Made by a program: the position numbers and the translations under genes | Shown: positions 54,528-64,000 of the stretch, piece by piece | Layout of the letters: every line of letters begins with the position of its first letter | Numbering within the stretch: the first letter of the stretch is position 1 | The notes under the pieces: generated by a model | Database searches by the model: none | What the model was told of the DNA's origin: nothing | What the model saw: only the letters and a program-made list of their open reading frames with translations | Source: Aquatica leii | Taxonomy: Eukaryota > Arthropoda > Insecta > Coleoptera > Lampyridae | NCBI GenBank assembly: GCA_035610365.1 | Contig: CM069439.1 | Location: forward strand, 20,783,533-20,847,532 | Length of the DNA stretch: 64,000 bases | Direction: 5' to 3'

Positions 54528-56560
54528 TTATTGTAGACTCTGATCTCTCTTTGCGAATTGTCTATAAAGATTCACATCAGGTACCAGTTCGGGAATAGCC
54601 TGAGAGAAATCGGGATATGGGCTAATAATGGTTGACAGGGCACTTCGATCATCATCAAATTCGCGACCAGCGAGATTCTGATGCGCCGGAGTGTTAGGAA
54701 CGCCTGTCATCATCTAAAAGGCTAATGCGATTTAGATGGCAACGAAATCCGCCGTGTGAAGACAGGATTTGGACGCCCTCTCGTCCAGGAACGTGGGGCA
54801 TTCTGAACCAGGTAAGGATATCTGGGATAAGAGAATAGGCATTACGCCCTTTATGGGAAGTGTCCCACAGCCGCTGCCATTCACCCAAAATTAAGACCTT
54901 TAAGTGGCGCTTGGCCGCTGAAAATGACGGAAAATCGTTCATTGAAACGTGCTGGTCAAGGAAGTTGCACGAGCCAGCCTTGCAAAGAACTTTGGTGCAG
55001 TAAATTTCCTGCAAAAGGAGATGTAGGGGAGGATGCTTGGATATAACACAAAGAGTATTTACGGGAACGCTGCGATAAGCCCCGAGGACAGTTCTAAGGA
55101 ATAGGGATTTGAGCGAGGCCAGTTTCCTGACCACGTGAGAATGTCGAAGTCTATGGTGCCAAATGTCTAGGCCATAAGTGAGCATGGGAACGACTGCATT
55201 GTCGAAGATATTCGCAAGATGTTTTTTGTGAAGGTTCCATTTCAATCGTGAGTATTTGTAGAACAAGTGCAAGACGCTCTTACACTTGTCAACCACGAAA
55301 GCGCAATGTTTTACAAAACTTAGTTTGTTGTCAAGCAAAAGTCTGAGGTACTTGAATTCGAAGACCCTTGGACAGGGCTATCGTGAAGGCGCAGTGGAGA
55401 ATCTCGTTCTAGTGTAGAGCCAAAAACCATGTACTTAGTCTTGTCCGCAGAAATACTTAGTTTATTGCTGCGAACCCAGCTAGTCACAATATTTAGGCAC
55501 GTGTTAAATTTTGCCTCCAAGTCTCGTCTGGAATTAGCGGAAACTGTGACGGTTATGTCATCCCCATAGGCGAAGATGTCGCAGTCTGCTGGTAAGTTCT
55601 TGTTTAAGAGATTATTTCCCACCAAGTTCCAAAAGGTCGACCCAAAAACCGAGCCTTGTGGACAGCCCTTCGTCAGTTGTTTGATGAAGGTTGAACGTGA
55701 AACGTTCGCAGAGTATGTTATCAATCTATTCGACAAATAGCTACGAATGACGCGCGTAGCGTCAGCAGGTACTCTCTTAACGACGAGAGCTTCGATTATA
55801 GAGGGCCACCATACATTATTAAACGCTACAGAAATGTCTATACAAATTGCTAGTCTATACTTGGAAACTTCGATTGTACAATAGTCATTAATTGACGGGC
55901 GGCGTCTGTCGTCGTTTTGCCAAGAACGAAGTCATATTGACTAGGATGGAATAAGATATTTGACGGAATGTCGTCGTGTATCTTTTTCAGAAGTGTCCTT
56001 TTGAAAAGTTTGACTACTTCCGTGAACAAAGTTATCGGGCGATACGAGTTTAGGTTGGCGAGATTCTTCTTTCCGGACTTGAGAATAATGATTAGGTTAC
56101 CAGCTTTCTAGCTGGTAAGAAAATAACCAATTTTTATGCAAGAGTTGAACATGTCTCTCATCGTTGATGAGAGAGAATCTAAGACAACCGTTCGCAAAAC
56201 GTTACAGTGTATTCCGTCCAAAAGCTTTAATCTTAGGAATTTTGCTAGCCACCGCGGCTAAATCGTCGTTAGTGATCACCCAGTTCTGTCGGGAATTACA
56301 AAAGAGATCGGGATCTTATTTGGGTATGATAGGCATTGCCCATCGAGGGATCCTCGTCTGGAAATAAAGTAGAAACTATTACTCTGATCGTATCTAATTC
56401 TGAGATAGTGTATCTGTCGCCGTCTTTAACATTGGAGCACGGTTGGATCGACAGGAACTTCCGGGAGGATAACCTGTAAACTAACCCCCAAGGACTCGTT
56501 GCCAAGCTTTTTTCCACGAAACTTTGCCATGAGCTATATTTTGCTGTCTTCACTGCCAGT
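54528..56560 (-). pseudogene. LINE ORF2 reverse transcriptase and C-terminal domain
   Basis: RT motifs in order on the minus strand: SYRPITLFTEVVKLFKR, then QYDFVLGKTTTDA, then TKGCPQGSVFGSTFWN and the catalytic IFAYGDDITVTV (YGDD in place of the usual YADD). The frames are 55320-55736 for the palm and 54694-55338 for the thumb and C-terminal region, which starts MLDNKLSFVKHC and contains NAVVPMLTYGLDIW. An HGGFRCHLNRI segment near the end fits R1/jockey-type elements. The enzyme would reverse transcribe at a nicked target. At least four frame breaks are present. Confidence 0.83.
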
Positions 56561-57099
56561 TTGTACCGGTGTGACGCGGCCTTATAAGAGGCAAGCCATT
56601 GATGTTTTAAGTCTGCAGGGGCTTTTTGGTGGCGTTTTCGTAAACAACGCAGCGCTTGCTTTAACCTATCTAACTTAGAACTCCACTAAGGTACACCACC
56701 TCTAGATCTTAAGCGTATGCTGTTTAAACCATTGTGGCAAGAGTTCTGAATCAATCCTGGTCAACTTATCAATGAAGGCGTCTACAGATTTAGCATCGTG
56801 GCACGAAGCACCACGTGGAAGATACAAAGGAATTGATTTTGCGATATCATTATTCAGACGAACAGGATCTATGCGTTTGAAGTCAAGGATTCTTTAGGGA
56901 TAGGTATAAGGTTAGGGACCTTGACGGTTAGTTTAAACCGTATCAGTCGGTGATCACTTTCTATAACATCGGAGATGACTCGCCAGTTTACTATTTTTCT
57001 GGCTAAACAAGTAAAAGCTAAAGTAACATCTATGTTTGTTGAGCCTAGATGGCTAGCGAAAGTGAAACACGTCGTTGACTACACAGAGATCACGTTCAC

Positions 57100-57390
57100 C
57101 CACGAGTTTCTCTAGACATCGTCCTTGTTCGTCGGTCGCCGGGGAGTGCTAAAGCTGCGATTTCGAATTGAAGTCACCTGCTATGCTAATAGGAGTGCCT
57201 CTTAGTTCATCGAGAATTTTATCTAAGTGTTGAAGATGAAGATAAATACGAACATCTTCACTCGGCGACCAATAAACGTCAACGATTGCCAAGGAGGTGT
57301 TTCCAACCGTAACCATGGTTACCGCATTGCAGTCGTTAGTCAGGGAAGAGACATTCTTTAATGTAACTATGCTGTAAACGGAGTGTTTAG
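57100..57390 (-). pseudogene. LINE endonuclease (EEP/APE type) fragment
   Basis: The minus strand encodes VTVGNTSLAIVDVYWSPSED, then ISIAGDFNSKS and DEQGRCLEKLVGE. GDFN-SKS with the following region is the hallmark of APE-like endonucleases of LINEs (GDFNAHxxxW). The N-terminal half of the domain is truncated. It would nick the target DNA. Confidence 0.78.
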
Positions 57391-57394
57391 TGCT

Positions 57395-58250
57395 GATTTA
57401 AAAAAACAGCTGAAAAAATACATTGTCACCGCCAGTAAAATGTATTTTGGCCTTACAAAATTTCAAGCTAAAAAGTAGGCTTACGAACTTGCGGTGGCTA
57501 ATAATTATAAATTTCCACAATCATGGTCCGAGAAAAAGAGTTGGCGAGAATTGACTAAAGAGTTTTCGTAAGAGGTGCTTTGTTCTTAGTATTAGCAAAC
57601 TTTAAACAAGTTGTGCAAAAGCTACGGCATTTAACAAAACGACAGTGAACGAATTCTTCGACATTACCAAAAAAATATATAAAAAGAACATCATTACGTT
57701 GGCTCAGGTTGATAACCGGGACAAAACCGGGTTAACTGCAGTCCACGTACCACCAAAGATTTTGGTCAAAATTGGAGAAAAGGAAGTCGGACAAGTAACA
57801 TCAAGTGAACGAGGAATCCACATTACGGCATGCCGCTTTCTCATATTGCTACGTGTTAACTTCAAGGATCACATGTTAAATAGTGCTTTACCAGGATCGA
57901 AAGGCTCTGTATGTAAATTTAGATGTATGAACAAAGAAACATTTGTTCAGGTTATGAAGCACTTTGTGAATCATGTTCGCCCGACCTCCCATTACCCCGT
58001 CGTACTTATATATGACAATCATAAACGCCATGTGCAGATGGAACTGATTTAATTGATCCGAGCGAATACCATTCATATTGTGACGATTCCTCTTTACACA
58101 TCTTTGAAGCTTCAACCTCTAGATTTAGCTGTTTACCAATCGTTAAAAAACTTATATAACGCAGAGTGCAACAGTTTCATGTTCTCTAACCCCATTTGCA
58201 ATCAAGCGGGGTTCCAGCAGTTTATTTCGGTGGGGGCTCCATTAGTTTAA
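57395..58250 (+). pseudogene. pogo/jerky-like transposase relic P2, Tc5-HTH and DDE part
   Basis: The plus strand first gives MYFGLTKFQAKKxAYELA and WSEKKSWRELTKEF, the CENP-B/Tc5 HTH region. The DDE frame is open at 57645-58052: QVDNRDKTGLTAVHVPPK (first Asp degraded, N-V-D-E-T expected), KEVGQVTSSERG, RVNFKDHML, HFVNHVRPTSHYPVVLIYDNHKRH (second catalytic Asp-Asn). Then 58053-58250 has TSLKLQPLDLAVYQSLKNLYN. The stop at 58052 and a shift split the frame. This is the best preserved pogo-like domain in the window. Confidence 0.85.
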
Positions 58251-58540
58251 AGCGGGAGGGGGAGGGGAGAGTGCGCATCACATTTTAATGTATTAAATAT
58301 GGCGTTAATATAAAATTGAATAACACTTCGTTATGCACCAAGCTTTTACTTTTACGTCTGTATCTTAAGTTCTGCATTGAAACTGGTCCTAAGCCTATAG
58401 GTAGCATAGCCTAATAACAGTAATAACTAAGCTATTCTTCGTTGCAAAAAATGTATCATTTTCTTAAAAAATAACGAAGATATGCCCAATTAAAAAAAGA
58501 AGTGGCATAGTGTACCCACACTTTCTCTACACGATTATTA
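58251..58540. other. Short interval after pogo P2
   Basis: It contains a GGGAGGGGGAGGGGAGAG purine run (58252-58270) and AT-rich DNA, ending with GTGTACCCACACTTTCTC, a possible terminal repeat of P2. No gene. Confidence 0.4.
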
Positions 58541-59420
58541 TGTAACTAATTTTTACTAAATTAGAAACGCAATAACAAGCTAAGCAAATAATAAACTAAC
58601 AATTTAATAAAAACAAACATTTACTAATTTATATATCACTGTAACCGTATACTGTCTACGGATAAGATAATTAATCACTTAACGCACTTATTTATTTTAC
58701 ACGGCACACGTTCTTCCTTTTACCGACGTTGCGCTTATTTATTTAGACCGTATTTTTTTAAGACTTTATTTTTTACTGACTCCTACTTGACTTCTATTAC
58801 CTTGTATATTCTCGCTTTATTTAGAACTGGAATATTCTATCTTTTTTGGTAATCGCATTGACTAATCTAAATGTTTTAGAACGTCTTCAGCCTGTTCTGT
58901 CTCAGAACCTTAATTTCAACTTTCTGTAGCATAGCAGTAGCAGTCAATGAACTTTTTATGGTTCGATGTTAACTGTAGACTAACTTGAACGTCTGCACCT
59001 TAGAAACCGACTTCTAACCTATTTCAAACTCCTCTTCAATCCAGTTGATCTAGGTCTGAGTACTGCCAGTTTATTAATGTTATAAAACTTCATTTCTTCA
59101 TAATGCTTGTCATCGATTTTTGTTTAATGGTTTTACACGTGAGTACTTTTTGGTGACCACATAGAAAAAAAACGTAGTTTTATGACTTTGCCGACCGCCG
59201 ATTGCTGTCCTCGTATTTCATCTAACCGTTCAAGCTTCTTCTTAAATACTATCGCATTCCCTCTGGACTATCAAGGTCTTTACTCACACAGTGTGCAATA
59301 GTGTATTTTTTTGTGTTTGAAATAGCTTTTGTTTCTCCTCGGTCGTAACTACGTACTTAGCTTTTCCAGAATCCTCATACATGTTCATAAACTTATCGAA
59401 TCCCATTCCATCTGTCTGGA
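58541..59420 (-). pseudogene. gypsy family G 3' LTR remnant and pol tail
   Basis: TGTAACTAATTTTTAC at 58541 resembles the family G LTR end. Minus-strand sequence at 58900-59420 matches the pol tails at 27893-28250 and 50238-50400 (GTAGCAGTCAATG, TGGTGACCA, TCCTCGGTCGTAACT, TTATCGAATCCCATTCC). It ends abruptly at mariner sequence near 59420. Probably another fragment of the copy whose RT lies at 62900-64000. Confidence 0.6.
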
Positions 59421-59424
59421 CTGG

Positions 59425-59697
59425 TTCAAATAAAATGTTAACAGTATCAGCAAAGTCTCTAACTGTTAATCGATCACCAAACTATTGATTTCTTTGACGT
59501 GTTGTTCATCAGTTGATGTTGATTGTCGTCTAAAACGATTTTTGTCTTTAACAATTACTCTGCCTTCTTAAAATTTTTTGTACAATCTTTAAACATTTGT
59601 ATGTGACACAACCTGGTCACCAAATACCTTCTGCATCAGAAAATTCATTCCGCAAACAAAATTTAATGCAACTTCTTTGGTCAACAAACTCAGACAT
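59425..59697 (-). pseudogene. mariner-like transposase N-terminal HTH fragment
   Basis: The minus strand starts MSEFVDQRSCIKFCLRNEF, then frame-shifted pieces RLYKKF and EGRVIVKDKNRFRRQSTSTD, then EQHVKEINSLVID and LTVRDFADTV. This matches the Mos1-type helix-turn-helix pair of mariner transposases (xxxFVEQRxxIKFCxxxGK, DxPRSGRPSTS, VxxIxxLVxxDRRLTVRxIA). The catalytic half is missing. It interrupts the gypsy tail. Confidence 0.75.
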
Positions 59698-60439
59698 AGT
59701 AAAAATCGCTAAATTTGATTTTATGTTGTTCAAAAAACAGTGCGTAACGATTGGACAAACGCAAATATTGACATAAAATTTTACACAGATATCAGTGACA
59801 GTACTTTCAATCTAAAAAAATATTTGCCAAAGCCTGCGTCTTTTAAATTAAAAATTTTACCCAATGTTATGATCACAGTATATGATAACAAAATGTGATC
59901 AATTTTACCTACACGTAAAATTTACTATTCACATGTGAGAAACGTTAAAATGGCGATTGTGAGTTTACAGAGCTGTGAATAGAGTCTTTTAGAAAGTTGA
60001 TCGTAAACGTAGTGACTCATTTCTACGTCACTGACCATTTCTAAGACATAAACTTAGTGGTCAAGTTGAATCCATAAAAAAATATTCTGAAATTAAAGAT
60101 CGTTAAAGCACTTTGCTGATTTTTTTTTGTCACCATTTTGTTCGACTAGAGCAAAAATGTTTGCACCAGTGATAAATTGTTTTTTTTTTTTTTAATTTTT
60201 GATAGCAAAGTATGTAGCCAAATGATTACATTGTAGCTAAACAGTAGAATTGACAAAACTATTTTAAACAGTCGTAGGTATGCGTTTTGAAGTTGTAGGC
60301 GACGATCATAGATATGAGATTTTATTTATACTTATATGAATTTTTCATTTCTTTTTTTTGCAATTATTGCTGCTTCTTCTCATGTTTTTTTTTGTAGTAG
60401 TTCACCTATTACTTAGTTGTTGTTCTTGGTCTTTCGCTT
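59698..60439. other. Interval without a recognised gene
   Basis: A/T-rich DNA, including a T14 run at 60180. The first part may be the mariner 5' non-coding end. Nothing else was assigned. Confidence 0.45.
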
Positions 60440-61200
60440 TTCTTTTTTGTTTGTGTCCTTGCTTCATAAACCAGTTTTATCATACATTCGTTGCTCTTAG
60501 TTCTTTTCTTATTTGGGTGTTTTTGATTTTGTCTTTTATAGTCAGTCCTAGTGCTCGCCTCAGGTATTTCATCTGTATGGCCTGTATTTTGTTTTTTGCA
60601 GATGTGATCTTATTTGTTTCCATCAGGTCTGAATCCACTTCCTAGTTCTGCTAGCTGTGTTTCTAATATTGTCTTTAATCTGTTAATTTGTTCGTATATC
60701 TCCGTTATGGTATTTACTAAAGTTACTGCTCTATAGTTGTTACATTGTTTTTTGTCATTTTTTTGTATTGGCATTATGCTCTTTTCTCCACTGCTCTAGT
60801 ATTACTTTGTTTTTCTATACTTTGCTTAGCAGTTCTGAAAAAAATTTAATCCCTGCTTCTCATAATTTTTCTATGATTTTTAGGGTAATTTTATTGTTTT
60901 CGGACGTTTTACTATTTTCTCTTTCTTCATCTCTTCTATTTTCATTTTATCTTTTTCTTTTTTTCCCTTTGCTGTTCAGTTTCGTACTTTGTTACATTAT
61001 TTTTGTTAATTTGCGTTTGTTGTTCCTGGAAATATTCTCTCCATCTCTCCATTATTTTGTTAGTATTTTTTAATTTTTGTATTTTATGCGTATTTCTTTT
61101 ATTGATTTTTTGTTCTAAAAGTTTTTTGCAGTTTATAAAATAATTTCTGATTTCCGGTACTGTCACTCTACATCTTATTTCCAAAACCTATTTATAATTT
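60440..61200 (-). pseudogene. Second LINE, reverse transcriptase N-terminal fragment
   Basis: The minus strand gives NTNKIMERWREYFQE, a degraded spacer with the MKKxKxxGPD-like region, IMPIQKNDKKQCNNYRAVTL, VNTITEIYEQI and ETQLAELGSGFRPD. This is the RT entry region of a non-LTR element (pattern IxPIFKKGDKxxCxNYRGITLLNTxYKIYERI, later LxExQxGFRPGRS). The catalytic YADD part is absent. It is distinct from the R1-like LINE at 54500-57390. Confidence 0.75.
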
Positions 61201-61204
61201 TTCT

Positions 61205-62400
61205 TTAGCTGTTGGTACTAATTTTTTTACTTTTGTTCTTTGGTTTTTGTGTATTCCATATAATATAGCGATTTATTACAACAATTCTACATTTTCTGAA
61301 ACCCGATTGTATATTTTTAATTTGATTTGGCTCAATTTCGTTTATCAGTTGCTTTAGTAGATGAGGAAACCTATCCTTGAATATGATCGCACTCTGTCTG
61401 TCGCCCATTTTCAATGTTTTTATGTCTCTTCTCCAAACCGTTTTCGGTGGTCTGAAGAAAGCCATATCAAGTTGCTGTGTCATATGCGTAGAGTTAGGCG
61501 GCAAAAAAATAAAGGAAATATTGTAATCACGACAAAGCTTAATGATTTTAGGAAAAATATGTGAAGTATCCGATTAAAAACTTTTTACTAGTAAGGCTTT
61601 TGAAGGCGAGAATCGCAATCATTTTGACCTAGTCTTCAAAAGAGGTAGACTCAAACCACCCACTTGCGCTTCTGTTGTACCGTACTCCTTTCGGGTGTTA
61701 AGTGATTTAAGATGTTCTCAGCTGCTGTGGCTGCAAACGTAATTTAAGTTGCACTTTTGTTGTAGTTGCAGACTTTCTCTAGATAGCAAAAACCTTTTTC
61801 AGAAATTACTTTTTTACGACCAAGGTTGGTTTGATTGATTATATGAGTAGCTGGAACATCTCGTAATTCTTCTGTTATGTTATCAAAATACATATATAAT
61901 TTTTCTCTGAAAACATTGCCTTGCGGTTGTTTTGACACAGCTTGGTTATTAGTCTATCTTGATAGCGTTTTATAAAACTGTACACAAAATTACGACCTGG
62001 TAAGTTATTTTTGAATTTCGCAATAATTTTTCCTCTACTGTTAAGATAATTTGTGATCATGTTCCTTAGATCATAGTGGTGTAAAGGGTAGTCCCAATCG
62101 CTACATGTCATTAGTTGAGTCACAATCAGTGTTTCTTCTGCAAATGACAGTGCCGTTTGTCCCCCCTGCTTCTTTAAAGAAGAATTTTGGCATGCCGATA
62201 CAGAACGGAATAGTGGATTCCGTACTTTTCAGCACCCTGCCTATGAAGGAGTTGTGTCTGTTTAAAAAAATGTTTGCTAGGGGTGAATAGAAACATGCGG
62301 GTGAATAGAAACACATATTCTATTTCTACCCCAATGTAACTGCACTTTTTTTGAATAACGCTCGTTATTTTAAAAACAAGAAAAATATGCAAAAAACAGA
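61205..62400 (-). pseudogene. pogo/jerky-like transposase relic P3
   Basis: In order on the minus strand: AEKYGIHYSVLYRHAK (psq HTH, 62174-62392), CSDWDYPLHHYDLRNMI and FKNNLPGRNFVYSFIKRYQDRL (Tc5-type HTH, 61875-62123), THIINQTNLGRKKVISEKGF (first DDE region, 61744-61938), GVRYNRSASGWFES (about 61660), a degraded LIGDNLSSH position, and PPNSTHMTQQLDMAFFRPPKTVW (61205-61504). The order is complete but split over about six frames. The first catalytic Asp-Glu pair is replaced (INQTNL, where NxDETNL is expected). Confidence 0.85.
62281..62311. repeat. Direct repeat GGGTGAATAGAAACAYGC in the P3 leader
   Basis: Two tandem copies (offset 18 bp) are followed 370 bp away by TTCACCCTGCAGTTTCTAT (62680) in inverted sense. 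These may be subterminal repeats of the P3 element. Confidence 0.45.
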
Positions 62401-62419
62401 AACCACTGTCAGAAATTAC

Positions 62420-62899
62420 AATTGTGGTAAAGATTTGATGTTCTTACCAGAGTCCTTCTCTTAGATTACAATAAAGTTGACCGGACAAGAATTGGCGGGT
62501 AAAATCACTGATACCTAAACAACTAAATTGGCAGTGTTGCTAACGTTTCAGAAGCGTGTGTACCCATTAAACATCTTGACAAATCTAAAAACACAAAATT
62601 TATATGGTTGAAATTTGTAAAAAATAAAAATACTGCGGCTTGTAGAATTTATAATTACTTTGACCACTTTTGTTTTTATTCACCCTGCAGTTTCTATCCA
62701 ACCTGCGTTATTTTAAGTACTGCATCTAAAATAATAAAATAACCGTTGATGTTAACGGTCTTAGTCTTAAAGTTTGTACGTATTATACGTACCTATTATA
62801 AACTTTTGTTTTTTGAAGATATGTTCTTATTTTGAGCAGCTCGTGAAGTTGAGCTTAAAGTAGGCTACATTTTTAAAACGGTTACCGGTATTGTGAACG
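62420..62899. other. Spacer between P3 and gypsy
   Basis: No recognised gene. It contains the inverted GTTTCTAT/TTCACCC words noted for P3 and a near-palindromic ACGTATTATACGT at 62779. Confidence 0.45.
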
Positions 62900-64000
62900 T
62901 TTTCACCCTGCTCTTTGGCACTACCAACTGTAGTCTGTATTCCGTGCCCTCGACACTTTCTAGGGATCGCTTAAGAAGACCGTCTTCTACTATCAAAGAG
63001 TCCCACTGCGCTTAGTACGTTTTGATATTTCTGCCCAAAGCACTCACTTCTTTTCAGGTTGGTCGTCGGCTGTTTTCTTTCCAGTCCAAGAGTAGTCTTA
63101 TTTCAGAATCGTTTTTTTGTTCGCGACGTAACTGCTCTGGTTCCCACTCATCATCAACCATAGCAGTTCTCCGGAGGCATTCGATTCTTTCATCAAGCCA
63201 CGAACAATGGCTGCAGTTTGCTGGACATGGTCTTCTGGACAAGGCATCAGCATTCTGATGATTGCTTCCGACACGGTGTTCTGTGTCATAGTCATACTCT
63301 TGCAGTCTCTCGATCTATCTTGCCACTTGTCCTTCCGGGTTACGGAACTGCAGTAGCCATTTTAAAGCGGCGTGTTCTGTTCTCAGTAAAAATTTTTGTT
63401 CATACAAATATTTGTAGAATTGTTCGATGGACTTGACGACCGCTAACAGCTCACTCTTAGTCACGCAATAATTTCTTTCTGGCTTGGACAAAACCTTGCT
63501 AAAATACGCGACAACTTTTTCTTGTCCATCTTGAATCTGCAAAAGGACCGCGCCTATGGCCAGATTGCTTGCGTCTGTATCCAAAACAAATTTTCCATCT
63601 TCTCTTGGGTAACTCAAAATCGGCGAAGTGACTAGAGCCTGTTTTAGTTGATGGAAAGAATTTTCGCACTTCATTCCATCTAAATTCTGCCCTTTCTTCC
63701 GCCAATTTTGTCAAAGGTTTGGCAATATTGGCAAATCCGGGTACAAATCGTCTATAATAGGTGCACAACCTACCAAGGAAACTTCGAACCTGATGTTTGT
63801 CGATTGGTCTTGGCCATGCTTGCACTGTTCGGATCTTGTCTGGGTCAGTCTTTACTCCATCTCTAGATACGACGTGGCCAAGATATTGCACTTCCTTCTT
63901 AAATACGTGGCACTTCTTTGGGCTCACTTGGAGATTAGCCCCACGTAGTCGCTAAAACACTTCTTCCAAGTTATTCAAGTGTTCTTCAAACGACCTTCCA
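62900..64000 (-). pseudogene. gypsy family G RT and RNase H fragment, runs off the window
   Basis: The minus-strand RT thumb/connection has SPKKCHVFKKEVQYLGHVV and RRFVPGFANIAKPLT (63499-63927). RNase H is at 63315-63674 with DTDASNLAIGAVLLQ, KSELLAVVKSIEQ and LRTEHAALKWLL (the third acidic residue, TDH in relatives, is Glu here). A tether EYDYDTEHRVG-type region and the integrase entry LQLVVP follow down to about 62915, where similarity ends. Frames shift near 63680 and 63300. It is the least diverged RNase H of this family in the window. Confidence 0.88.

Larger units (their letters stand above)
54500..57390 (-). mobile_element. R1-like non-LTR retrotransposon (LINE), 5'-truncated
   Basis: The minus-strand order is AP-type endonuclease (57380-57100), RT (about 56560-55340) and a C-terminal region (55340-54528). 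The 5' end is lost within the endonuclease, and the 3' end lies just after the last stop with AATAAAG. It interrupts pogo relic P2, whose halves flank it. All frames are damaged. Confidence 0.8.

Noticed and set aside
60358..61073. Plus-strand Leu/Phe/Ser-rich frames that look like membrane proteins
   Set aside because: They are antisense shadows of the minus-strand LINE reverse transcriptase and of T-rich sequence.
1..64000. CRISPR array, bacterial operon or phage island
   Set aside because: No spaced direct repeats, ribosome-binding sites or bacterial gene families were seen; all repeats fit eukaryotic mobile elements.

Overview
The window reads as gene-poor, repeat-packed arthropod DNA, most likely from an insect. 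The sequence is AT-rich, the introns of the one host-type gene are about 55 nt, and nearly every long open frame is retroelement or transposase debris of families common in insects: Ty3/gypsy, Penelope-like, R1-like LINE, mariner, pogo/jerky-like, hAT, and a CACTG-ended DNA transposon. I cannot place it to species. Nothing prokaryotic was seen, and no tRNA, rRNA or CRISPR.

Layout. 1-4748: broken gypsy element (family G) on the minus strand, with LTR, gag, protease, RT, RNase H and integrase. 4870-5760: Penelope-like fragment with hammerhead-like motifs. 7254-15195: one old minus-strand pogo-like transposase relic, split by two inserted CACTG transposons (A 8588-11139, minus; B 12311-14877, plus) and by a dispersed repeat. 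15258-20259: full-length young gypsy element with identical 201-bp LTRs and a 4-bp target duplication. 20264-24640: AT-rich DNA with inverted-repeat, MITE-like pieces. 24973-33480: tandem duplication of about 4.25 kb. Each unit holds a mariner relic, a gypsy tail, a small three-exon SET/NAP-family gene (the only clear host-type gene) and a gypsy 3' end. 33462-36033: third CACTG transposon (C), nested in gypsy sequence that resumes to 36880. 37310-44682: three hAT-type relics, one with a complete 8-bp target duplication. 44684-50400: plus-strand copy of gypsy G, split by a 1.5-kb terminal-inverted-repeat element. 50401-53974: AT-rich DNA with no recognised gene. 53990-58250: pogo-like transposase interrupted by an R1-like LINE. 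58541-64000: gypsy tail, mariner N-terminus, second LINE RT fragment, third pogo-like relic, and a gypsy RT/RNase H fragment running off the end.

Nesting gives a partial history. Old pogo, mariner and gypsy copies were hit by hAT and CACTG elements. Element C landed in a gypsy copy next to the SET-like gene. A tandem duplication then occurred with one breakpoint 19 bp inside C and the other inside the mariner ORF. The identical-LTR gypsy is the youngest insertion. The two SET-like copies stayed open and identical in protein while their surroundings diverged, so they are the strongest candidates for function. All other coding calls are pseudogenes or mobile-element genes. Domain calls rest on motif recognition by eye, without database searches.
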